Of a DNA stretch of 64,000 nucleotides, positions 49,301 to 61,300 are shown in pieces. The stretch comes from Rotaria sordida (Eukaryota; Rotifera; Eurotatoria; Philodinida; Philodinidae), in contig CAJNOL010000065.1 of NCBI GenBank assembly GCA_905250125.1, positions 1-64,000 on the forward strand. Direction: 5' to 3'. A model generated the notes under the pieces. That model searched no databases. It saw only the letters and a list, made by a program, of their open reading frames with translations, and had not been told where the DNA came from. Made by a program: the position numbers and the translations under genes. The first letter of the stretch is position 1. Each line of letters begins with the position of its first letter.

Positions 49301-52300
49301 ACATGCATCAAATGTTTCACAATTATCACCTGAAGCTAATGGTAAAATTTCTTTTGTTTTTCTTGTAATATAAAAACATTATTGTTTTTTTTAATCTTCA
49401 TTTAAAATAGATGTTATGACAAATGTATCAAGAACAATTCCTCATTTAACTAAAGTTATATCAGATATTGAAGAACATGCAGAATCACGAGCAACATATG
49501 AAGATGCACCTTATGTTGTTGAAGTTATTCTTCCATGTGTTTGTTCTTATTTACCATATTGGTGGTCTGTTGGACCACAAAAAACTAAACAATCAACTGA
49601 GTATATTAGTTTTTCTTATATTATATCGTAAAATATTTTATTTGTTTTGTGAAACACGATCCATAAAGAGTATTGAACTATAGAGGTAGAAATTTGAATC
49701 TATAAATCATGACAAACATTAATAATATACGATCGAAATGTCTCTCAAAATAGATAGAATAAAACAATTTCCCTATGATTAGCAATACCAGTTACATCGT
49801 GTTTCACATATTAATCCCGTACGGATTATGCTAATAGTTTTGTCTGTTTTTTTTGTTTTAGGCCTAAAGTAACAAATGTTACAGCCGATCATATGAATTC
49901 TGTATTAGGTAGTGTATTAAAATTAATTAATAATAATATTGATGCAAGTGAAGCTCCATGGATGAAACGTATTGCAGGTAAAAAATAGAATTTTTCGAAA
50001 AATTGTTAATCTATTTTGTATTTCGTTTGTTTTTAAAGTATATACACAAGCAATAATTCTTAATTCATCTACAAGTCTTTTAGAACCATATTTTTTACCT
50101 GTATCGGAACGTTTAAAAGTTAAATGTGAAGATTTGTATGCACAAGAACAATCACTTAAACATGCTACTCGTTTAGAATCATCAGAACGTGAAGATCTTG
50201 AATCAAATTTAATGAAGGTAAATTTGAAATTAAAAACAAAAATATCATTCAAGGACATTCCTTTCTATTTCATGACTCAAAATTTCTCTAGCCTAGTGTA
50301 CATTCAATAGAACTGAAATTTTACATTTGTCGAAAAATAAATCTTTTTTGAAAAATTTTCATTTTAGAATTATGAAATTCTTGTTCGTGATGTTTATGCA
50401 TTTGGACCATTATTAATAAAATATGTTGATATTCATCGATCATATTGGCTTAAAAATGGTGATATACATGCTGATCAATTATATAGTAATATGGCTGAAG
50501 TATTTTCAACTTGGTGTAAATCAAAAGTAAATTTTAAAAAAATCGAAAATTAAAATAATTCTTATTTAAATATTATTTTTAGTATTTTAAACGTGAAGAA
50601 CTTAATTTTGTAACACAACACGAAATAGATAATACAAGTATGTTAATGCCAAGTGGTACAAATCAAACAACAAATGCAACAACATCAGATACAACAGCGA
50701 AAAGTTTTGCTGATACATCAAGCGGCGGTGGAACATTAGGTGGAAAATTAAAACGAAGAAAACGTCGATTAGATAAAGAAAAATTTACATCATTAAGTGT
50801 AGCTTGTATTAAACGTTTATTGCCTATTGGTATGAATACATTTGGTGGACGAGAACAAGAACTTGTTCAATTAGCTAAACATAAAATGATTGAAGTAAGA
50901 AATTCTTTGATATACATTCTTTAATTGTTTTGGATGAGTTTTTTTTGTCTACTAAGTTTCTATGATTTGATATAGTTCGAAGAAATAATATGTAAAAGAA
51001 TTGAATTCATGAATGATTTATGAAAATGATGATTGGAGGTGTAAGCCGATGAAGTAATTGAGAAGAAACCTGACTAGAATGTCGATGAAAACTGATCTGA
51101 GATGATAGAAGTTTTCAAAAAATTTAGTATTTATGTTTATTTCCCAGTGGTAACAGTCTAACCATTAGAGAATTGATTGATAGATCTATACCTCTAATAG
51201 CGATTGTTCAAGTTGAGAAAACGTGGCCAGAATATTTTTAGAGATGTTTTTGCAAAGACTTATAAATTACATATTATTTCATTAGATTCAAATATACAAA
51301 CGATATAAATCAGGATATTATCAAAAATATAAATATTGTTCTAGGATCTGAAATCAATTATTTCTGTATTGGGAAGACTATTTCTATAAACTCATCTGTT
51401 TGGAGAAAGTCTTTGCACAATATGTCTATTCAATTTTCGTACACTTTAAAGACATTACAGAGAAGCAAAAGTGCTCAACTAGAATGAGAATTCCATGCTC
51501 TTTCAGAATATATATTCATAATTTTTCTTTAACATACAACTAGTTAGCTGTAAGCAAGTATTTGAAAGAATTACAAATGCTGTTTGCATTAAGCAAAATA
51601 GACTTTTTTCTGTCATTCATAATTTTTCTGAATGTTATTTTCAAGTATCTTTGACTTTCTGTTGTTGTAAAGGATTTACTTTCTCACAACATCATGGTTG
51701 ACAATAACCTAGAACACATAAGAATCGCAAACTTTAAACATTTTTCAAACACCTATTCTTTTCACGTGAGAAAGCCACCTGTATAAATACCAAACTACCG
51801 ATGATTGATTGTCAGGAATACTGCCGATATAGCGCACATTATACCGAATGCTTTACGACAGTTTTTCGTTCGATCTGAATCTCTTGGGATATGTGAAAGG
51901 ATAAGTAAATTGGATATTTTGTAGATCAAATGTCACTCTTAGGGAGCTATGGGTCCTTTCAGATCCCGACTCGGTTGGATCCAAAGTTTTATTTTTTTTG
52001 TCAGGTCCGGTTATACGTTTTTGTGGGCCCATTGCTTTCCAGATGAGAAATACAGCAACAAGATATAACTGTACGTTGAGTTTTTTTCCTGAGAGTAGCG
52101 AATAAATAGCTGAAGCCGTGATTCTTTGCTTGTTCATGTACACGAAGAGTGCCAAGTATTGGCAGAAAATACCTTGGGTTTAAACCCAGACGGGCCCACA
52201 AAAGTGCGGATTCGCAACTCCTTACCCGCTCTACAAACTAATATATGATATTTTTAATCAAAATTCTACAGTGGGTTACATGAAAAATCCTGTACAGACT

Positions 52301-55300
52301 TCAATTCAGTCTCCATCAAAGATTGTAATATAGGGAATCCAAAAAAAAGAAGGATTTCTAAAACGATTTTAGAAACTTTTCAAGAGTTATTTCAAATCTC
52401 GAGTTTGAATCTAAGAGATATTTATCAATCATTGTTTTGTACTTGATTAATTTCACAATGAGATAAAAATGAATAAGAAAATTTGAATGCGAGTTTGATT
52501 TCTAGTTCTATATCGAAATGAAATTTAATAAGGAGTGTATAATTGATTTTTTTTTTGTTTTTGTTTTCTTAAGATGAAAATTGCACATGATGAAAAAATT
52601 GAAAATCCAACGGAAGAACAAATGATTTTAGATTTAACGGTTGGTTTTTTTAAATATACATGTCTTTCATTTTATATGTATTTTTCTTAAATTTATTTAA
52701 ATACAGAATGATCAAGAAGAAAATATTGAAGAATTTCTTCGTGATATTTTCTTTGCTCAAGAACAGGTATCTCTTTTTTTTTGAATCTCTTTTTTTTTTT
52801 ATTTCTTAAAAATCTTATTTAACAGGGAGAAATAGTTAATAAAAATAATTGGCAAAGTGCATTATATCGAAAGATTGGATCAAAATCTCATCAAACAGGT
52901 GTTATTCATTCACAAGAAACTTCAATAAAAAATATGTTAAAAATGGCTAAAGCTTTATTTGGTTTAAATTTTGTTGATCATCCACCAACACATCGACGAG
53001 GTACATGGAGAAAACTTGTTTCATCTCAACGTAAAAAAGCTATTATGGCTTGTTTTCGTATGGCACCATTACATTCTGTACCACGACATCGAGCAATGAA
53101 TATGTTTTTACGTGCTTATCGAGAATTATGGCTTGAAGCTGAAGAAGATACACGTGCACGTGTTATTGAACAGCTTTGTGTAAAGTTTTTTTTTTTTTGA
53201 ATTTAATTTTTCAAAAAAACAAATAATTTGTTTTTTTTTATCGTGTAAAGGAAGAATATCAAGAAGTCAATGATCAAGAAGTAACAACAATAAAAGAAGA
53301 AACTGAAACTGAAACAGAAGCTTTAACATTAACAATGACATTAAAACCAGATCCATTAAGACAATTATTACAATGTTTAAATCGAGCTGCAACTACTGCA
53401 CAAGTTTTTTCAATTACAGAAGATATTGTTTATTTATCATATGCAGATATTATGAGCAAAGTAAAATTTATTAATAAAATAAATTAATCAATAAGAATTC
53501 TTTTTTTTTAATAGAGTTGTGTTATTTCTGAAGATGATGATGATAATGGAACAGAAGAAGTCAAATCTTTTCAGGTAAAATTATCAATAAAAAACATGCA
53601 TTTAAGTTTTTATCATCGACGAGAGAAGTCTTCACATCTAATTAATTGCTTTTAAGTTAGGATTATGTAGATTCTAATCGGTTATGTATACTTCGAAAAG
53701 AGTTCGGACTTATAATTTATTGCTGATAACATATTGCATTTTTCAATACAATACCATGGTTCCCTTATTGACGGAATTATTCAAGATGATACCTCAGTCA
53801 TTACGTAGGACCTGTTGTGATTAGAAGAATTTTTCTTTATGTGCTGTCCTTTTAGAGTTATGGACGTTACACTGAATTCTTTTACCTTTGCCATGATATT
53901 TATAGAAAAAAATCGGACACTTCTAAAAATTTCAGCCAAAAAGAGTGGTCTCTTCTCGAGATATCAAATCCATAAAAAACGATGATATTCCACCAAAAAG
54001 ACGGAAAATCTCGTTTTTTCGTTTGTGGATTTGATATCTCGAGAAGAGACCACTGATTTTGGCTGAACTTTTTACGAGATTCAAATGACTTAAAAAGCTG
54101 TATATAGGCAAAGTTTTAGGCCCAAATTCGCCTGTCTGTTTTTTTATAAATACCATGCCAACGGTGCTTTTACTGTGACTGTATCTTAAGATAGTAACAA
54201 TGAAAATATCTCAAATTTTCACAGTAAATTACTCTCATAAAGGCTTATGTCCATGCAAAGTGTGAAGCCAGAGGTCATGGCATTGACTTAAAAGTACCGT
54301 AATAATGCAGTATCTTGGCAGCAATAAGCTAAAGCTCTGTTCAGTATATTCACAACTCATTAGGATCTATATGAAGCAAACAGTCTTCACTGGAAGTTGG
54401 AGAGCTTTCCCCTGCTAGACTTTATATCTCGACAACTCTTTTAGGTTCATTCAAGTATTTGTTTCTAGTTAATCAGTCTAAATAAAAGATAACTGAACAA
54501 ACATTTTTCTAGTAAGACTTTCTCGTCATAGGTTAAACTAAATAATATATGAATATTGAAGAAAAAAAAAATATTTTGTTTTTCTTTCCAATAATTTGAA
54601 GTAATTATTAAATGTTTAGATATTTTCTTCATATATTTAGGAACAAGAAATGGAAAAACAAAAATTACTTTATGAACAAAATCGTTTAGCTAATCGAGGT
54701 GCTGCTGAAAGTGTATTATTATATATAAGTGCAAGCAAAGGTTTGTCATTAATTATTTCATATTTATTATTATTATTATTATTATTTTTTATTCTTTAGG
54801 TGAAAATAATGATATGTTACAACGAACATTACAACTTGGTATATCATTATTGCATGGTGGTAATCGTGAAGTTCAAAAGGTAAATATTTATTTTATATAT
54901 TATTATTATTGTTAATTAATTTTAATAAATTTATAGCGAATGTTAGATTATTTAAAAGAAACAAAAGATGTTGGATATTTTACATCATTAGCAACATTAA
55001 TGGCAAATTGTAGTGTACTTGATCTTGATACATTTGAACGTTGTATTAAAGCTGAAGTACTTGGTATGTTAATTAATAATTGAAATATTTATATTAATAA
55101 TTAAATATTAATTTTAATTTAGGTGTCGGTGCTGATGGAATGGCTGGTGAAAAAAATTTACATGATGCTGATTTTACAATATCATTATTTCGTTTTTGTC
55201 AACTTTTATGTGAAGGACATAATCTTGAATTTCAAAATTATCTTCGTTCACAAACAGGAAGTAATACAAATGTTAATATTATTATTTGTACTGTTGATTA

Positions 55301-58300
55301 TTTACTTACTTTACAAGTAAAAAACAAAAATATGTTCTATAGAATTTTTTTAATATTATATTCTCTTTTTTTTTGAGGAATCATTAATGGATTTTTATTG
55401 GCATTATTCAGGCAAAGAAACAGTTGATGCACATGGAAAAGAAAATTTTTGTCGAGCTATTAATGTTGCTAAACAAGTTTTTAATACATTAACTGAATAC
55501 ATTCAGGTTTGATATATAATAGAAAGCTATTTTTTGTTTTGTTATTTGTCCATTATGCATATTAAATTAAACAACAAAAAGATAAGTCGAACTTTATTAT
55601 AGTTACATAATTTGAAAGACAAAAAAAAAAGAAATGAAAACTTCATCTTTCGAATTACTGTTCTCAGTATTTGGTACTACGCGTATTGTTTTATTAGCGT
55701 CACATCTTTCATAGAATTATGACACGAAATTCTATTGTTTAAACTTAGCAATCGGATGCTAGTTGTTTCTAATTATTTAACAAAATTTAAAAATATTACT
55801 TTAGAAACGGCACTAAATCATTGGCTTGTTTTTTTTCTTCGTAGGGTCCATGTCTACAAAATCAATTAGCATTAGCAAATAGTCGATTATGGGATGCAAT
55901 CTCGGGATTTCTCTATATTTTTGCACATATGCAAAGAAAATTATCTCAAGTAAACTATTGTCTCTAACATCTTTCGATTATAAATTTCGTATATATATAT
56001 ATATTTAGGATCCATTACAAATTGAATTACTACGTGAATTAATGAAATTACAAAAAGATATGATTATTATGTTATTATCAATGCTTGAAGGTATTTCATA
56101 TGATTTTCTTTTTTTTTTTGTAAAAAATATTTTTTATTTTATTTTAGGCAATGTTCTCAACGGTCCAAGTAAATTATTTCAAATAGATTAAAATATTTTT
56201 TGAAAATAAATATATATATATGCTTCTTTTTTCTCTTTGTTAGTTGGTAAACAAATGGTTGATACTTTAATTGAATCTCAAGCTAATGTTGAATTATTGT
56301 TACAATTTTTTGATATATTTCTAAAAATGAAAGGTTTAACAACATCAGAAGCATTTCAAGAATTTGATACAAATAAAGATGGATTTATTTCACCAAAAGA
56401 ATTTCGTCGAGCTATGGAAGCACAAAAAATGTATACAAGGTAATGTATTAATTCGAAGAAAAAATAAAATATATAGATTTTTTTTTTTCTATTGAAATTT
56501 TCTAGTCAAGATATTGATTATATATTAATGTGTGTTGATACAAATCAAGATGGAAAAATTGATTTTATGGAATTTACAGAACGTTTTCATAATCCAGCAA
56601 AAGACATCGGTTTTAATATGGCAGTTTTATTAACAAATTTATCTGAACATATGCCACATGATACACGTTTACAACGTTTAATGGATAAAGCTAAAAGCTT
56701 TTTATCATATTTTCAAGATTATCTTGGTAGAATTGAAATAAAAGGTGGTGGTGGTTATATTGAACGTGTTTATTTTGAAATAACTGAATCAAATATTGAA
56801 CAATGGAATAAGCCGCATATTAAAGTTGGCTTTTTTTTTTCTTTTAAATTATTCCATTTTATTATGTTTTCTTTTTCGTTTAATTTTAGGAATCGAAAAA
56901 AGCATTTTTACATTTAGTAGTTAATGAAACAGATGATAAAGAAAAATTAGAACAATTTATTAATTTCTGTGAAGATACCATTTTTGAAGTAAGAATTTAA
57001 TTATGTGATATAGAAAGTTAAATTTTCATCTAAAATAAACCTTAAATTGTAGAAACAAGAAAAATTTCAATAAAACCTTAATGATTTCATATGTTGATAT
57101 ATTTCTGTATTCAAAAGACGAAAGTTGACTATGCATATTTTATAGATTACTGTAACGAATCGGTTAAGCACTCATATCCATAATTGAGAGTATGGGTATG
57201 AAAGATACTCATTCGAGTAGGACACGTGTACGAAAACTATTGAAGTATAGGAATCCTACAGATCGTGAGAGGCGCTAGTAAGAGACAATTACATACTGTA
57301 TATGAATAACGTTTTGTTATAATATATAAACTACTTTCTTATTACATTCCTGAAGGATTAAGTAAAAGGATAGTGAAGAAATATGTCCTAAAATAGATAG
57401 ATTTATATAGTCTTTCTATGATTAGTAATAACAGCTACATCGTGTTTCGCATTTTGAATCCGCGTAGATTGCGCTAACAACGTTTTCTATTAGTTGTGCT
57501 TGTAATTTATAATTATTTTATTGTTATTTTTTTCATCTTTTGCAAATCAAAACAAAGGAGATAATGGATTTACATTGTGCTCTAATATTCACATTTTATA
57601 TTTGGATGTAAAGTCTAAGCAGATCATTCTTTTTAATATTTGATTATTAATAATTTTATGATCACAACATGAACAAAATCCAGGCACATAAATTTATTTC
57701 AAAAAATAATCCAATACAGAAGAATGTATCCCTTCGTCAGGAGAAATACGATTGGAAAGTATATCACTAACAAGATAAGTTCTCGAACTGAGAAATCGCT
57801 TTTGAGTGAAGGCTATGTGAACGACAAGATCTATAACATTCACAAAAAATTACTCTCATTGAAGCTTGTCTCTATGGAAAATTTCAAGTCGAAAATCAAT
57901 GTTTCTGTCACCATGTCATTCATTTAAAAAATGCAGTATCTCCGCAACAATAAGCTAAGGGTGCGAACTCTTTTCAGAGTATCTATAGCTCATTTATATC
58001 TACATAATGTATATAATCTCGACTCAAAAGTGAATCTGCATTTGTGAAATCTTCTAAGTTTACATTTTTGTAATAAAAAAGGAAAATAACTATTTAATAT
58101 ATCTTATATACTAATCTTTTAATAATAGTAACTCGATGAAGAAAATAACGATGGATATTGTAATGAATTTTGAAAATATTCGAATCCATAAAAATCTTTT
58201 AGAAAACTGATTAATTATTTGAAAATATTTCTTATTATTAAATTTCTATTTAGATGCAACATGCTGTTGCTCTTAGTGGTGAAGACGATGAACAAGTAAC

Positions 58301-61300
58301 TCATACAGCAAAATTTCCAGATGCTGAAATAGGTGCTGGCCGTCCGACAAAATCGGAACCAATTAAATTTGTCTTATCACATACTTGGTATGGTATAAAA
58401 GGTCTTTTTCGTTTACTTCATCCGTCAACAATACGTCATGGTTATAATCAACTACGTCAAATGACATTTAAAGATATGATTAAAAATCTATTTTTATTAT
58501 TAATCAAATGTATTCGTTTAATATTTTTAATAATAATCTATGCTTTAAGGTATACTAACAAATATAGTTTTATGCATGAATTTGCAGTGATAAATTTTTT
58601 CTTCAGTTTGCATGTTGTTTTGATAATGAAATGTATACTAAGTAAACGTTTATATCGTCGTTTGACAAAAATATTTCATCGATATAATGAAAAATTAAAT
58701 AAAATTTTATTAGAATATAAACAACAAAAACATAATTATTCATTATTATGTATTTCAAAAGATTCGAAGATATCAAATAATGATCATTGTTTTTTTAAAA
58801 GCCGATTAAAAAATTTATTTTTTAATGATAAAAATTTATCTCAACGTCATTATCATTCCATAGGAAGATTAAATAGTTTAGATATAATTCCTAAAAGAAA
58901 ACGGTTTGTTATTTGTTTTATGTTATGTTGCAATGGGCTTTTCCGTTGGCTTGTGTAATTTTTATTTTATTAAAAAAAGAAAAAAAAAAACAAAACATAA
59001 TTTATTATTTTTTTATTTCTATAGAACATTAACTTATTGTATTTGGAATTTAATGACTGGCGAAGATCAACAAGATATAAGATCAGAAAAAGTTGCTTTA
59101 CCACCGCCTTCAAAACGACGTGATCATCATTTACGTAAGTTGTTAGAATATGAGCAATTTCATTCGTTAGGGTTGTGATTGCTCACAATAAAGTTACTTA
59201 TATATCCGATTTCGGACAATTGTTTTTAGCTAATTGTTATATATAACATATGTATGTTGAATTACTTTAGGTATCCTGAAAAACTTAGTTCTATAAACAT
59301 TGGTTCTGTCGAGTTAATATTGAAAAACTAGCGTCAGTGACGTGAGAAAGACCAGGAATAAAGATTTTCACTGCGTGTGTTACTATGCACAAATCCTACC
59401 AGTTCAAATAGTATTTTTGAAAACTAAATAGTGTGTTTTGAAGAGGGTTTTTCACACAACAAAACTTCTATGTAAAGTTTTTTCTGAACATGATTAGATT
59501 TTTCAAAAATTTGACTTTATTCGTTATTAGCAACATACATGAATACAAACAGAGAGACAAAAAAACCTTCTCATAACTGTATGAGAAATCCAAAAGCCAA
59601 TTCTGAATATTACAAATCCTTCTTGATGATCGTGAGGTGACAGCAAAACAAAAAGTGTCGTTCTAGAACAACAGCAGACTTCTAGAAAACCAGGTTTTGG
59701 TAGGCAATTTTCTAGGACCTAATCTTTTTGAAAACTGCACCACATATAGTTTATAGCATGAAGTCTATTTTGAAAATCTGAGACTCTTCCACCATAATTT
59801 TAGAGAGTTATTCATTAATTAGATTTTAATTAACTAATTAATTAATCACATTTCAACCACTAATTAATTAATCAGTTTTTCTATTAGGTTTTAACTAGTT
59901 AATTAACCAATTAATTAATTAATCAATTAGCTGATTAAGTTTAAAGTAGTGAGCTGAAAGAGCCAATATTTTTACTACATTAATTGGAACTGATATTGTT
60001 CAAAAAAAAACGCCCTTATATAGACTCAAAGCCAAATCGAAAATAGTCATATCCTGTATCTGCTGATTCTGTCCATATTTATTCAATAAATTTAATTTGA
60101 ATTTTCTTTTTTTTTCAGCTTCAGTTAGTGTGGCACAACTTGGGTTTAATTCTAGTGAAGAAACAATACCAATAAATGCATTTGGTGTTGATTTTAGTTC
60201 TGAGCCACCACCAAAACATAGGTAATAAATTTTATTTAATATATTGACTCATTTTCTTGTTTATATTTATTATAGAAAGTCGTTAGCTGAAGATCAAATA
60301 AATTTACTTAATTTTGATAATGTGCAAACATTTGACACAGATCAAAAATCTTTACTTATGAATAATATTGATTCATCAACAGGACAATCATTACCATCAT
60401 CAGTTAGTACCACAGTACATTTAACGCCATCAACACAACATATGCAACATCAACATTCAATATCAGCTTCTTTACCAAATCAGCCACAATTAACAACAAC
60501 AATGAATATACCACCAAATGTTATTGAAAAATCTAAACAAGCACTTGAAGTAAATTGACAAAAATTTTAATTGTTATTCAAAAAAAAAACAATGTTTGTT
60601 TATTTATTTTCTAAAGATTAATGTTCAAGCTGAATATCACCAGAAAACTCCGCTACTAAGTCCTACTGCAACAACAGCAGATGATGATGATATTATTCTA
60701 GCTGAACCACCACCAAGAGCTGATTATGGAAAGAAAGCTTTGGTAAATAAAACAAAATGTTCCAAAAAGAAAACATTACATTTTCTCATTTCCAATAATG
60801 AAGATAGTTTTATTACAAAATTTCACATTACAATATTGGCCGAAAATATAAGACCAATATATTTTTGATTTTTCTTTCTGCGACAACCAACCATTTAATT
60901 TAAATATGATTGTGAAAATTAGCTTTTAAGAGTATCATCTTAAAGAGTACAAAATCCTGAATATAATGATTGGTTACCATATTTCCTACAACCTTCCATT
61001 AAGAAGTTATAAGTTGCTAAAAACCGCACTTTCCTGTGTTTTGTGATGCATATAACTTTTTAAGGAAAAGTCGTAGGAAATGCGACAATCCTTCATTTTA
61101 TTCAGAATTTTGTGCTCTTTCAGACGGTACTCTTAAAAATTAATTTTCACAATCGTATTTGAGTTAAATATTTGGTATCGTAGAACAAAAATTAAAGATA
61201 CATTGGCCTTATATTTTCGCTCAATATTGTAAATACTGTTCTATTCCATTAGTAAACTCTTTAGACTAAATTTTATTTATATAATGTTTGTTTGTTTTTG

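Larger units (their letters stand above)
47862..52766 (+). other. RyR exons 55-66: second helical region
   Basis: Exons 47862-48105, 48175-48404, 48477-48715, 49047-49128, 49184-49341, 49411-49600, 49862-49977, 50039-50217, 50368-50526, 50583-50894, 52574-52639 and 52707-52766. Landmarks: [113 protein letters not shown] and [20 protein letters not shown]. Confidence 0.92.
53251..56168 (+). other. RyR central domain / RIH-associated region (exons 68-77)
   Basis: Exons 53251-53460, 53515-53574, 54641-54740, 54800-54879, 54937-55063, 55123-55316, 55378-55506, 55845-55949, 56009-56090 and 56148-56168. Landmarks: [106 protein letters not shown] and [20 protein letters not shown]. It includes the acidic helix residues that form part of the channel's Ca2+ activation site in mammals. 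Confidence 0.93.
58254..60742 (+). other. RyR exons 81-85: divergent region before the channel
   Basis: Exons 58254-58549 (or 58254-58903), 59025-59134, 60119-60221, 60276-60549 and 60617-60742. A hydrophobic segment ([20 protein letters not shown]) precedes [13 protein letters not shown], matching the auxiliary membrane segment upstream of S1. The rest is a Ser/Gln/His-rich linker with low conservation, as in other RyRs. The alternative long form of exon 81 adds 118 codons. Confidence 0.85.
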
